Assembly: GCA_028871195.1 (NCBI GenBank)
Contig: JAGWNT010000021.1
Location: forward strand, 1 to 45,371
Length of the DNA: 45,371 bases
Direction of reading: 5' to 3'
Origin: REEB85 sp018971455
Lineage (GTDB): Bacteria; Pseudomonadota; Alphaproteobacteria; Acetobacterales; Acetobacteraceae
In this document: piece after piece, positions 16,055 to 24,429 of the stretch
Layout of the letters: each line of letters begins with the position of its first letter
Position numbering within the stretch: position 1 is the first letter of the stretch
Translations under genes and position numbers: made by a program
Notes under the pieces: generated by a model
Databases searched by the model: none
The model's input: only the letters and a program-made list of their open reading frames with translations
What the model was told of the DNA's origin: nothing

Positions 16055-16276
16055 TCAGGCGTGCCCGGCCATCCCGTGGCTCGGGCCGGTGGCCCGAACC
16101 ACCGCCGCCAGCAGTCGCAACGCCTCCGGCCCGCCGCGATCGGCCAATCCACCGCTCTCCATTTCGCCGGCCAGGATCTCAGCCTGGCCGGCAATGGTTT
16201 CGGCGGCGCGAAGCAGGGCCTCGCAGGAAAGGGCGAGCTGGATGTCGTCGGACAAGGCCGACCAGTCTTGAAGCAT
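16055..16276 (-). CDS. Small hypothetical protein, 73 residues
   Basis: The reading frame gives a predicted all-helical, alanine- and leucine-rich acidic protein (MLQDWSALSDDIQLALSCEA, then LLRAAETIAGQAEILAGEME). I do not recognise a family. Amino-acid composition and third-position GC look coding, and it ends at the shared terminator facing the protease gene. No strong ribosome-binding site is visible before the ATG. A shadow frame on the plus strand is less plausible. Confidence 0.5.
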   Translation of the reverse strand: MLQDWSALSDDIQLALSCEALLRAAETIAGQAEILAGEMESGGLADRGGPEALRLLAAVVRATGPSHGMAGHA

Positions 16277-16421
16277 CGGGGGGCACTCTCACTCTGGCCG
16301 TTCTGGCGTGACCAGCCGCGGAGGTTTTGGCGCGCGGTCGTGGCGCCACCATGCTCCCCAACCGATTAACCCGAGGTTGCGATGCCCGCGCCCAGGCATG
16401 CCCAGCACCCAGTGAGCCCAC

Positions 16422-16450
16422 CGCGGATCAGGCAAGGGCGCGGATCAGGC
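16422..16450. repeat. Short tandem duplication across a stop codon
   Basis: CGCGGATCAGGC occurs at 16422-16433 and again at 16439-16450, a 17-nt period, and includes the stop of the hydratase gene. The second copy lies just beyond the coding end, as expected from a small duplication. Confidence 0.7.
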
Positions 16451-17236
16451 GAAGGCGACCGTAACCGGCGCCAGGCCGGCGAAGCGCACCTCGACCGCGC
16501 ACGGGCCGTCCAGCCAGATAGGCGGCGTCACGCTGCCCAGCATCACCACCTGCCCGGCGCGCAATCCGCCGAAGGCGGCCGCGACGTCCGAGCCCGCCAG
16601 CCAGGCCAGTGCCGCCAGCGGATGGCCGAGCAGGTCGGCGCCCTGCCCCGCGCCGCGCACCGCGCCATCGACGGCGATCTCCCCCGGGATGGCGGCCAGA
16701 TCGAGCGACTGCCACGCCCCCGGCGCACCGAGCACGGCGCCGGCATGGAAGACCTGGTCGGCAATCAGCGTCGGCGTGCCGAGGGCGGCCAGATCCCCGG
16801 CCGGTGGCGGGCCGTAGCGATTCTCGACGATCTCGATGGCGGCGAATAACTCGCCCACGGCACCCGCCGCCCGGGCGCGGTCGCACGGGCCGGCCGGCAG
16901 GTCGTGCGCGAGGCGGACGGCGATCTCGCATTCCACGCCGACGCCCTGGAAATCCGACCAGGCCAGGCGCGCGCCGCTGGCGTGCAGCCCGCCGGCCGGC
17001 ATGAATCCCGCGATCGGGCCCGGCAGGCCGAGATACTCCTGCATGCGCCGGGCGGTTGCGCCGATCTTGAACCCCGCCGGCGGCACCGCCCCCAGCAATC
17101 CGGCCAGCGCCCGTTGCACCGCCACGCCCTCGGCGGCGTTGCCCGGGGCCATTGCCCCATCCAGGCCGCTGATGGAGCGGCGGGCCCGGCGGGCGGCCAG
17201 CAGCGCCCGCGCCGCGGGGAGCGGATCGAAGCTCAT
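16445..17236 (-). CDS. FAH-superfamily hydratase (2-keto-4-pentenoate hydratase-like)
   Basis: The 263-residue protein is of MhpD/HpaH type. FKIGATARRMQEYLGLPGPIAGFM is the conserved N-terminal lid segment, GVECEIAVRL carries the acidic metal ligands, and ENRYGPP, PTLIADQVFHAGAVLG, LGHPLAALAWLA and VMLGSVTPPIWL complete the fold. Family members hydrate 2-hydroxypentadienoates or decarboxylate related acids in aromatic catabolism. No catabolic neighbours are present, so the true substrate is open. The start ATG overlaps the rlmB stop (ATGA), so it is translated with the rRNA methyltransferase, a pairing with no obvious functional logic. Confidence 0.85.
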   Translation of the reverse strand: MSFDPLPAARALLAARRARRSISGLDGAMAPGNAAEGVAVQRALAGLLGAVPPAGFKIGATARRMQEYLGLPGPIAGFMPAGGLHASGARLAWSDFQGVGVECEIAVRLAHDLPAGPCDRARAAGAVGELFAAIEIVENRYGPPPAGDLAALGTPTLIADQVFHAGAVLGAPGAWQSLDLAAIPGEIAVDGAVRGAGQGADLLGHPLAALAWLAGSDVAAAFGGLRAGQVVMLGSVTPPIWLDGPCAVEVRFAGLAPVTVAFA

Positions 17237-18249
17237 GCCGGCCGGCGCAGTTCGTAGAGGGCGATGGCGGCGGCAGCGGACACGTTCAGACTCTCCATCT
17301 CCGAGGCATGGCCCGTCGGCACGGCGAGGCCGACGACCTCGTCACAAGTGTCGCGCGTCAGCCGGCGCAGCCCCTCGCCCTCGCTCCCCAGCACCAGCAC
17401 CACCCGGCGCTCGCGCAGGGCCGGGCCGGACAGCGGCGCGCCGCCGGCATCGAGCCCGACCACCCAGCACCCGGCGGCCTTCAGCGCCACCAGCGTGCGG
17501 GCGATGTTGACGGCGCGGAACAGCGGCACCTTCTCCAGCGCGCCGGATGCCGCCTTGGCGAGGGTGCCGGTCTCCTCGGGCGCATTGCGGTCCTGCGTGA
17601 TCACGGCCGCGGCGCCGAAGGCCGCGGCCGCGCGGAGGATGGCCCCGACATTGCGCGGATCATTGACCTGGTCGAGCACCAGCACCGGGCCCGGACGTTC
17701 GAGCGCGTGGGCCAGCGAGGGCGGGGCGAGCGGGTCGGCCAGCAGGGCCGCGCCCTGGTGCACCGTCTCACGGCCGAGCAGCTGGTCGAGCCGGGCACGC
17801 TCGGCACGCTCGGGCTGCACCGCCCAGGGGCGCGGCAGCCGGGCCGCGATCGCCGCCTCGGCCTCCTCGGTCAGCAGCAGCCGGCGCAGGCGGCGGGAGG
17901 GGTTGGCGAGCGCCGCCGCAACGGCGTGCAGCCCGTAGAGCCAGACCGTGCCGCGCGGCGCGTCGGCGGCGCCGGCCGGTGGCCGCCGTGGCCCATCGAA
18001 GGCCGGCCTGGCGCCATGGCGCGCGGGGGCGAGCTCGGCCGCGGCGTGCGGCGCCGGCCGATTCGCATGCAGAATGGGCCGGTCGCCTCGGGGCGTGGCA
18101 CCCTGGGGCGCGCGCTCGCCGGCGCCGCGCGGCGGCCCGCCCTGCTGGCGGCCATCCTTGCCGCCGGCGCGCGGGGCGCCCTGCCCGCCCTCGCCGTGAC
18201 GCTGTCCGTGGAAACGGCCGCGCGAGCCGCTGTTGCTGGGTGATTTCAT
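17233..18249 (-). CDS. rlmB: TrmH/SpoU-family 23S rRNA 2'-O-methyltransferase, RlmB type
   Basis: The protein has 338 residues. The C-terminal 240 form a SpoU methyltransferase: a substrate-binding L30e-like domain from about residue 100 (VWLYGLHAVAAALANPSRRLRRLLLT) and the knotted SAM domain with motif 1 DQVNDPRNVGAILRAAAAFG, motif 2 VLVLGSEGEGL and motif 3 ASEMESLNVSAAAAIALYEL. RlmB methylates G2251 of 23S rRNA. The first ~95 residues are a low-complexity tail rich in Gly, Arg, Pro and Ala with RG repeats, probably disordered and RNA-binding; this extension is not part of the core enzyme. ATG 18249 is the only good start; the longer frame reads into the tRNA-Tyr gene. Confidence 0.93.
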   Translation of the reverse strand: MKSPSNSGSRGRFHGQRHGEGGQGAPRAGGKDGRQQGGPPRGAGERAPQGATPRGDRPILHANRPAPHAAAELAPARHGARPAFDGPRRPPAGAADAPRGTVWLYGLHAVAAALANPSRRLRRLLLTEEAEAAIAARLPRPWAVQPERAERARLDQLLGRETVHQGAALLADPLAPPSLAHALERPGPVLVLDQVNDPRNVGAILRAAAAFGAAAVITQDRNAPEETGTLAKAASGALEKVPLFRAVNIARTLVALKAAGCWVVGLDAGGAPLSGPALRERRVVLVLGSEGEGLRRLTRDTCDEVVGLAVPTGHASEMESLNVSAAAAIALYELRRPA

Positions 18250-18344
18250 GACCGGCAGGCTATAGCGCCTCGGCCGGCGGCGGACAAACCGCGGCGCGGC
18301 GCGCGTTGACAATGCCGGGCCGATGGCATTACTCCGCGCCGGTC

Positions 18345-18430
18345 GGAGGGGTGCCCGAGTGGCTAAAGGGGGCGGACTGTAAATCCGCTGGCGCACGCCT
18401 ACGTTGGTTCGAATCCAACCCCCTCCACCA
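18345..18430 (+). tRNA. tRNA-Tyr (anticodon GUA)
   Basis: This class II tRNA with a long variable arm has acceptor GGAGGGG/CCCCTCC, anticodon loop CTGTAAA (GTA) and an encoded CCA end (86 nt). It is the first of three tRNAs leading into secE-nusG. Confidence 0.96.
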
Positions 18431-18501
18431 ACGGGCTTGCGCCCTGCCACCAGCGCGTGCGGACCTATCGCGCAGGGATGTCGCCGTGGTCCGCCGGGCA
18501 T

Positions 18502-18575
18502 GCGGGTGTAGCTCAATGGTAGAGCCCCAGCCTTCCAAGCTGGTTATGCGGGTTCGATTCCCGTCACCCGCTCCA
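18502..18575 (+). tRNA. tRNA-Gly (anticodon UCC)
   Basis: Acceptor GCGGGTG/CACCCGC, anticodon stem CCAGC/GCTGG with loop CTTCCAA (TCC) and encoded CCA (74 nt). It reads GGA/GGG codons. Confidence 0.96.
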
Positions 18576-18687
18576 GGCCGGGCCCGCGCCATTCTGGCCT
18601 CGGCTCTTGACAACCTCGCCCCGGCATTCTTTCTACGGCCGCTCGATCGGCCGCGAGCCTGAAGGCCTGCCCGCCGGCCGGGCTTCA

Positions 18688-18764
18688 AGGGGTGTAGCTC
18701 AATTGGCTAGAGCGCCGGTCTCCAAAACCGGAGGTTGGGGGTTCGAGACCCTCCACCCCTGCCA
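18688..18764 (+). tRNA. tRNA-Trp (anticodon CCA)
   Basis: Acceptor AGGGGTG/CACCCCT, anticodon stem CCGGT/ACCGG with loop CTCCAAA (CCA) and encoded CCA end (77 nt). It lies directly upstream of secE, as in many proteobacteria. Confidence 0.96.
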
Positions 18765-18847
18765 GCCCGCCGGAGCGGATTGGGCGGAAAAGGGCAGCGG
18801 CGGGCGGCGCGGGACAATCCCCCGTTTCTGAAAGGCGTCAAAGGAGC

Positions 18848-19051
18848 ATGAGCGGCGTGGCGTTCGATCCAACGAAATTCGTGCGCGAAGTGCGCAGCGA
18901 AATGGTCAAGGTGAGCTGGCCGCCCCGCAAGGAGACGCTGGTGACCACCGGACTGGTCTTCGCCATGGCCAGCCTCGCCGCGGCCTTCTTCTTCATCGCC
19001 GACCAGATCATCGGCATCGGCGTGCGCGCCCTTTTCGGCGTGGGGTTTTAG
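18848..19051 (+). CDS. secE: Preprotein translocase subunit SecE
   Basis: This 67-residue single-span protein has the SecE signature: amphipathic helix FVREVRSEMVKVSWPPRKE (residues 11-29), then the membrane helix TTGLVFAMASLAAAFFFIAD. It is the essential clamp of the SecYEG channel in the inner membrane. AAGGAG precedes the ATG. nusG follows 10 nt after the stop, so the two are cotranscribed, probably with tRNA-Trp. Confidence 0.96.
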   Translation: MSGVAFDPTKFVREVRSEMVKVSWPPRKETLVTTGLVFAMASLAAAFFFIADQIIGIGVRALFGVGF

Positions 19052-19061
19052 GGGTTCCGCA

Positions 19062-19592
19062 ATGGCCAAGCGTTGGTACGTCGTTCACGTCTACTCCGGC
19101 TTCGAGAAGAAGATCGCCCAGCAGATCAAGGAACAGGCCGCCCAGAAGGGCCTCGCCGACCATTTCGACGAAGTGCTGGTGCCATCCGAGGAGGTGGTCG
19201 AGCTGCGCCGCGGCCAGAAGGTCAATGCCGAGCGCAAATTCTTCCCCGGCTACGTGTTGGTGAAGATGGAGCTGTCCGACGATGCCTGGCATCTGGTCAA
19301 GGACACCCCCAAGGTCACCGGCTTCCTCGGCACGAAGACCCGCCCGAGCCCGATCTCCGAGGCCGAGGCCGAGCGCATCATGAAGCAGACCCAGGAGGGC
19401 GTGGAGCGTCCCCGTCCGGCCATCCTGTTCGAAATCGGCGAGCAGGTGCGCGTCGCCGATGGTCCGTTCACCAGCTTCAACGGCACTGTCGAGGAAGTGG
19501 ACGAGGAGAAGGGCCGCGTGAAGGTCAGCGTCTCGATCTTCGGCCGCTCGACCCCGGTCGAGCTGGAATACAGCCAGGTCGAGAAAGTCTAG
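19062..19592 (+). CDS. nusG: Transcription termination/antitermination factor NusG
   Basis: The 176-residue protein has the NGN domain (RWYVVHVYSGFEKKIAQQIKE, then RKFFPGYVLVKMEL, DTPKVTGFLG) and a C-terminal KOW domain (GEQVRVADGPFTSFNGTVEEVD) ending in VEKV. It binds RNA polymerase and couples it to Rho or the ribosome. The ribosomal protein genes (rplK, rplA and so on) that normally follow nusG are absent; a GC-rich hairpin and oppositely oriented glycan genes lie there instead. Confidence 0.97.
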   Translation: MAKRWYVVHVYSGFEKKIAQQIKEQAAQKGLADHFDEVLVPSEEVVELRRGQKVNAERKFFPGYVLVKMELSDDAWHLVKDTPKVTGFLGTKTRPSPISEAEAERIMKQTQEGVERPRPAILFEIGEQVRVADGPFTSFNGTVEEVDEEKGRVKVSVSIFGRSTPVELEYSQVEKV

Positions 19593-19603
19593 CCGGCGGC
19601 ATC

Positions 19604-19635
19604 GGGCGGACCGGACCGTCGCGTCCGGGCCGCCC
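19604..19635. terminator. GC-rich hairpin after nusG, possible bidirectional terminator
   Basis: GGGCGG-ac-CGGAC pairs with GTCCG-gg-CCGCCC around a CGTCGC loop, 12 nt past the nusG stop and 25 nt past the end of the facing glycan gene. No clear T-run follows, so termination efficiency is uncertain. Confidence 0.5.
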
Positions 19636-19659
19636 GCGCCGAGACGGCCAACCGGCCCG

Positions 19660-20700
19660 CTACGGCACCCGGTTCTTCATCGCGCGCTGAAGATCGCGCT
19701 CGATGAAATTCGGAAGCGCACCGAATTGCTGCCGTGCGGTGTCGCTCCAATCGACGATGTCGGCGACCTGCGTCGGGTTCTCGCGCAGCAGCTCGCGCTT
19801 GATGAACGGGAAGCCGGCATGCAGCAGCTGGCGCCACAGATCCGAGGTCGGATTGAGCGGCGTGCGCGTCACCGCGTGGTGGCGGACATGATGGGCATGG
19901 ATGCGGCGCATGGTCAGCAGCGGATCGACAATCGAGGTCCCGCTGTCGATCGGCACCGCGAGGGCCGACACATCGACGTCCGGCACCAGGTCGCGATAGG
20001 CGAAGATCGCCGCACAGCGCAGCCCGGCGCGCAGGAGCTTCTGCGTCAGCCCGACCTCATAGCGGCTGATCACCCAGGATTTGGATTTCACCGGCCGCAC
20101 GGAGCTCCAGAACGTGCGCCATGCCGCGCTGTCGAGCGCCCGCCGGCCGGCCGCCACGAAATAGGATTGCAGGTGGTAGCGCCGCTGCCAGCTCTCGGTG
20201 GCGCCCCACAGATCGGCCGCCGTGAAATCGATCCTTGCCAGCATGTCATCGAGCGGGCCGAGCGGGCCATAGACGCTGTCATTGACCAGCAGCACCATCT
20301 CGGTCTCGGCGCGGGGCAGGCCGAGATATTCCAGCCCCTCGCGCATCGCGCCGAAATCATAGCCGATGTTGCGGCGAACCAGCACGCCGGCGCAGAGCGG
20401 CTGCAGGGCCGCCATCGCCTCGGGGCGCAGCCGCCCTGAATTGGTGATGAACACCACGCTGAGCCCGGCATCGCGCAACGCCCGGACGTAATGCAGGACA
20501 TGCGGGCGCACCGCGCCCTGGGCATCAAAATGAATGAACAGCGCCACGCGCCGGCCGAGCGGCACCGTGCCCTCGGGCCATGCATGGCGCACATGGCGCG
20601 GGCCGCGCAGGAAGCTCGCGCCATAACTGAACCAGGCGAGCCCGCGCTGCAACCGCGCATTCCCGCGCCCGATCCAGGCCATCAACCGACGAAAATTCAT
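19660..20700 (-). CDS. Rhamnan synthesis F (RgpF)-like glycan protein
   Basis: The 346-residue protein resembles the RgpF family (PF05045): RRVALFIHFDAQGAVRPHVLHYVRALRDAGLSVVFITNSG near the N-terminus, then NIGYDFGAMREGLEYLG and VLLVNDSVYGPLGPLDDML. RgpF-like enzymes take part in rhamnose-rich cell-wall or O-antigen polysaccharides. A cytoplasmic or membrane-associated role in surface glycan assembly is inferred. It lies 75 nt downstream of the methyltransferase-glycosyltransferase gene on the same strand, probably in one operon, and converges on nusG. Confidence 0.85.
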   Translation of the reverse strand: MNFRRLMAWIGRGNARLQRGLAWFSYGASFLRGPRHVRHAWPEGTVPLGRRVALFIHFDAQGAVRPHVLHYVRALRDAGLSVVFITNSGRLRPEAMAALQPLCAGVLVRRNIGYDFGAMREGLEYLGLPRAETEMVLLVNDSVYGPLGPLDDMLARIDFTAADLWGATESWQRRYHLQSYFVAAGRRALDSAAWRTFWSSVRPVKSKSWVISRYEVGLTQKLLRAGLRCAAIFAYRDLVPDVDVSALAVPIDSGTSIVDPLLTMRRIHAHHVRHHAVTRTPLNPTSDLWRQLLHAGFPFIKRELLRENPTQVADIVDWSDTARQQFGALPNFIERDLQRAMKNRVP

Positions 20701-20775
20701 GCCGCCATCATACCATCGCGCCGAGGCCGCGCCATGGGCGAAATCGCGCCCGTCGCGCGCCCTGCGGGTGGCGCC

Positions 20776-22485
20776 TCAGTCCTGCGCCAGCACCGCGGCG
20801 AAGCGGCTCGGCTCCAGCTCCGGCACCCGGGCCAGCAGGTCGCGATGCAGGCTGTCGCGGCGCGCCCACAGGTCGCGATACCAGGCGATCCTGCGGCCGA
20901 CCTGGTAGGCCAGCATGCGGTGCTGCGCCACCTGCGCCCGCGCGGCATCGCCCAGCGCGCGCCCGGCCGCGGGGTCGGCGACCAGGTGCAGAAGCCGGTG
21001 CTGCAATTCCTGGGCATCCTGGAACAGCAACCCGGTCTGCCCGTTGGCGATGCTCGCCCCATAAACCGGCGGGCTGGCGAGCGCCACCACCCGATGGGCG
21101 GCGGCCTCGAGGAATTTCAGATCCGATTTGCACCGGTTGAACGGCGTATCCTGCAACGGCATGAACGAGATCTCGCTGCCGCCGAGCAGATCGAGATAGG
21201 TGTCGTAGTCGCATAGCGGCGTGAAGCTCTTGTGCGGCGTCTGCAACGCATCGAACAGTCCGCGATCATTGACGATCCGGAAATGCAGCCGCGGCCCGGC
21301 GAGATGCGCAACCGCATTCAGCGCCGGCAGGTAGGCAGGCCATTCCTCCTCGCGGTTGAGTCCGCCGAAGAACAGCGTCAGCCGGCCCGGCTCAGCGAAG
21401 TTGCGCACCGGCGGCAATCGGCTGACGGCGTTCGGGAACACCATCACCTCCGGGCAGTCGCGCCGCAGCACCTCGGCGAGCGGCGCCGTCGAGGTCTGGA
21501 CCGCGTGCATGGTGCGGAAATTCTGGATGTCGGGCTGCTGGAGAACCGGAATGTAGTCGGGGTGATCGTCAAACTCGCAGACCACCACATACCCCTTGGC
21601 ATGCAGCGCGCGGACGACCGCGAGCCCCGGCTCGCCGACCAGAAGCGGGCGATGAAAGATGAAGATGCGCGGCCCCTGCTCCGGCAGGGTCGCGATATCG
21701 AGACCATTGACGACGCGCGCGTCGACCGACGGATCGGTCATCATCGCCTGCAAGGGCGCCGTCACCCGCACCTCGCTCACGCCACCCACCGGCTCCAGCA
21801 TGGTGGAGACGATATGCAGCGTCTCCACCGGCTGCCGGCGGGCCCGCCAGACCAGTTGCAGCGGCGCCGCGCGCGCAAGATAGGAATCGTGGTCGATCCC
21901 GAGTGCGGCAAGCGCCGGGCGCATCGCCCGGGCAAACTCCTGGGCGCGGTCAAGATCGAAGATGCGCGGCGTGACATCGACCGGCGCGAGCCCCGCCTCG
22001 AGCAGGGCGCGGCGTGTCATCTCGAAGGTGAACCAGCGCAGATGGGTCGCATCGAACAGCCCCTGCGGCTCATAATCCCAGGTGCCGCGCAGCAGCCTCT
22101 CGGCGAAGCTCCAGTGCTCGATGTTCGGCATGCAGATCAGCACGCTGCCCGAGGGCGTCAGCAGGCGCGCCTGGGCACGCAGCACGCGCCACGGATCGCG
22201 CAGATGCTCCAGGACATCGCCATAGATGATGCAATCGACCGCGGCCTCGGCGAACGGCAGCGGCTCGGCCTCGACATCGACCTGCGCCACGGCATCGAGC
22301 CGCCCCTCGGCAATCCGGGCCGCGTCCGGATCGCATTCGATGCCGAGGAAACGCGCCGCCGGGTTGCGCCGCTTGTATTCGACACCGAGCGCGCCGCCGC
22401 CGCAGCCGACATCGAGCACGACGCGCGCATCGAGCGGAATGCGCTCGAGAATATCCGGGTTGGCGGCGTCGGCATATGAGGGCAT
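20776..22485 (-). CDS. Methyltransferase-glycosyltransferase fusion protein
   Basis: The 569-residue protein joins two enzymes. Residues ~1-215 are a class I SAM methyltransferase: VVLDVGCGGGALG (motif I), GIECDPDAARIAEGRL (II), DCIIYGDVLEHLRDPWRVLRA and the PNIEHWSF post-motif. Residues ~225-569 resemble a GT-B glycosyltransferase: GVSEVRVTAPLQAM, CEFDDHPDYIP, MVFPNAVSRLP and LFFGGLNREEEWP, then LKFLEAAAHRVVALASPPVYG as the sugar-nucleotide site and GLLFQDAQEL. This architecture is used for surface polysaccharide or flagellin glycan decoration. Its position between an RgpF-like gene and the flagellar operon leaves both options open. Confidence 0.85.
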   Translation of the reverse strand: MPSYADAANPDILERIPLDARVVLDVGCGGGALGVEYKRRNPAARFLGIECDPDAARIAEGRLDAVAQVDVEAEPLPFAEAAVDCIIYGDVLEHLRDPWRVLRAQARLLTPSGSVLICMPNIEHWSFAERLLRGTWDYEPQGLFDATHLRWFTFEMTRRALLEAGLAPVDVTPRIFDLDRAQEFARAMRPALAALGIDHDSYLARAAPLQLVWRARRQPVETLHIVSTMLEPVGGVSEVRVTAPLQAMMTDPSVDARVVNGLDIATLPEQGPRIFIFHRPLLVGEPGLAVVRALHAKGYVVVCEFDDHPDYIPVLQQPDIQNFRTMHAVQTSTAPLAEVLRRDCPEVMVFPNAVSRLPPVRNFAEPGRLTLFFGGLNREEEWPAYLPALNAVAHLAGPRLHFRIVNDRGLFDALQTPHKSFTPLCDYDTYLDLLGGSEISFMPLQDTPFNRCKSDLKFLEAAAHRVVALASPPVYGASIANGQTGLLFQDAQELQHRLLHLVADPAAGRALGDAARAQVAQHRMLAYQVGRRIAWYRDLWARRDSLHRDLLARVPELEPSRFAAVLAQD

Positions 22486-22576
22486 TCGGGGTGCTCGGCC
22501 TGCGGCGGGAGATGTTACCTAGCCACCCGTGCGGCGTCCCGGCAAGGCCCGTCACCCGGCAAGAAATGCCGCCCGG

Positions 22577-22591
22577 TTAGGGGTTTGTTAG
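22577..22591 (+). promoter_or_regulatory. Possible CtrA-like box upstream of fliF
   Basis: TTAG-N7-TTAG lies about 165 nt before the fliF start, with the spacing of the alphaproteobacterial CtrA site TTAA-N7-TTAA but one base off in each half. No sigma-54 or sigma-28 promoter of good quality was found in the 270-nt gap (22486-22755). Confidence 0.25.
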
Positions 22592-22755
22592 GACCCGCCC
22601 CGCCATCTTGCGCCCCGACGCCGCGTCCGCCCGCTTCGCCCGGCAGCGCTGCATCGACGATGCCATCCTGCCCAAGGCCAATTCACGTCCCTGCCGAAAC
22701 GGTGCCGCACCGATGACCAAAGCGCAAAAACTGCCTTCATGAGGCCGCTGCTCCC

Positions 22756-24429
22756 ATGAACGCCATGCTGGACGGGCTCAAGGCGCTCGGCGCGCCGCGC
22801 CTGATCGCCGTTGCCCTGGTGGCGTTGGCGACCCTCGGCCTGTTCGCCGTGCTGACGCTGCACACGCCGGGCCAGACCATGGCGCTGCTCTATGCCGATC
22901 TCGACCTGCGCGAGGCGGGCCAGATCATAGCCCAGCTGCACCAGCAGCACATCGCCAGCGAAGTCCGCAATGGCGGCACGGAAATCCTGGTGCCGGCCGG
23001 GGAGGTGGCCACCACCCGGCTGCTGCTCGCCCGGCAGGGCCTGCCCTCCGGCGGCTCCATCGGCTATGAAATCTTCGACCGGCAGAACGCCTTCACCGCC
23101 AGCCAGTTCGAACAGAACATCAACAAGCTGCGCGCCATGGAAGGCGAGCTGAGCCGCACCATCCGCGCCATCAGCGGCATCCGCGCCGCCCGCGTCCATC
23201 TCGCCCTGCCCTCGCGTGAACCCTTCGCCCGTGACCGGCCGACGCCGCAAGCCTCCGTCGTCATCACCACGGTCGCCGCGCGTCCGGTCGACCATGAGAC
23301 GGTGCTCGCCATCGTCAATCTGGTTGCCGCGGCGGTGCCGGGCATGCGCCCGCAGAACGTCACCCTCATCGACAGCCGCGGCAATCTTCTTGCCCGCGCC
23401 GGCGATGCCCAGATCGGCCTCGACGGCACCAGCAAGAACGACCAGACGCGCTACGCGCTGGAAATGCGCCTCTCGCGCGCGGTGGAGGATATGCTCGCCC
23501 GCACGCTCGGCCCCGGCCATGTGCGCGCCGAGGCCTCGATCGACATGAATTTCCAGAAAACCAAGGAATCCCTGGAGAAGTTCAACCCGGACGGCCAGGT
23601 GGTGCGCAGCACGCAGACCTCGTCCGATACCAGCCAGAGCAGCGATCCGCAGACCGGCGTCTCGGTGCAGAACAACCTGCCCAACGCCGCGGCCGCCACC
23701 ACGACGGCCGGCAGCAAGGAGCAGAAGCGCCGGGAGACGACCAATTACGAAATCGACAAGACCGTTCGCACGATCATCACCGACCAGCCGCAGGTCAGCC
23801 GAATCAGCATCGCCGTGATGGTCGATGGGAAGATGGGCAAGGATGCCGCGGGCAAACCGGTCTGGCAGCCGCTGCCGCCCGCCGACCTCAAGAACCTGAC
23901 CGAGCTCGTCAAGGCCGCCATCGGCTTCGATGCCAAGCGCGGCGACAGCGTGCAGGTGATCAGCATGCCGTTTGCAACGGGGCCGGATATCCCGGCGCCG
24001 CCCGTGCACCGGCTTCTCGGCATGGCGATCAACCAGGCGCAGCTTCTGCCGCTGGCGCAGACCGGCCTGCTGGCATTGACCGTGCTCGTCGCGCTGCTGC
24101 TCGTGTTCCGCCCGATGATCCTTCGCCTGACCGCCTTGCCGGCGGCGAACACGGAGCGCCTGGAAAGCAATCGCCCTGCCGGTGAGGCGCGCGCCGCCAT
24201 CCGGGCCGCGCCCTCCCTGCCATTGCTCGGCGGGCCCGCGGGGAGCGGCCCGGACGCCGGCTCCGCCAGCCTCGAGGCGGCCGCAGGCGATGAGAGCTGG
24301 ATAAGCCTTGCCAATGTCGATGGACAGCTCAAGGCCTCCGCCCTGCGCAAGCTGTCCGACCTGGTGCAGAAGCATCCCGATGAGAGCCTCTCGATCGTTC
24401 GGGCCTGGATGCAGCAGGGGGCCGGCTGA
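22756..24429 (+). CDS. fliF: Flagellar MS-ring protein FliF
   Basis: This 557-residue inner-membrane protein has a first membrane helix at about residues 16-37 and ring-building motifs ATTRLLLARQGLPSGGSIGYEIFD, NINKLRAMEGELSRTIRAI and ARVHLALPSREPFARDRPTPQASV. A second helix lies near residues 433-452 (LPLAQTGLLALTVLVALLLV), followed by a cytoplasmic tail whose end (LSDLVQKHPDESLSIVRAWM) binds FliG. It forms the MS ring, the base of the motor. It is the first gene of an eight-gene flagellar operon, and its stop overlaps the fliG start by one nt (TGATG). Confidence 0.97.
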   Translation: MNAMLDGLKALGAPRLIAVALVALATLGLFAVLTLHTPGQTMALLYADLDLREAGQIIAQLHQQHIASEVRNGGTEILVPAGEVATTRLLLARQGLPSGGSIGYEIFDRQNAFTASQFEQNINKLRAMEGELSRTIRAISGIRAARVHLALPSREPFARDRPTPQASVVITTVAARPVDHETVLAIVNLVAAAVPGMRPQNVTLIDSRGNLLARAGDAQIGLDGTSKNDQTRYALEMRLSRAVEDMLARTLGPGHVRAEASIDMNFQKTKESLEKFNPDGQVVRSTQTSSDTSQSSDPQTGVSVQNNLPNAAAATTTAGSKEQKRRETTNYEIDKTVRTIITDQPQVSRISIAVMVDGKMGKDAAGKPVWQPLPPADLKNLTELVKAAIGFDAKRGDSVQVISMPFATGPDIPAPPVHRLLGMAINQAQLLPLAQTGLLALTVLVALLLVFRPMILRLTALPAANTERLESNRPAGEARAAIRAAPSLPLLGGPAGSGPDAGSASLEAAAGDESWISLANVDGQLKASALRKLSDLVQKHPDESLSIVRAWMQQGAG

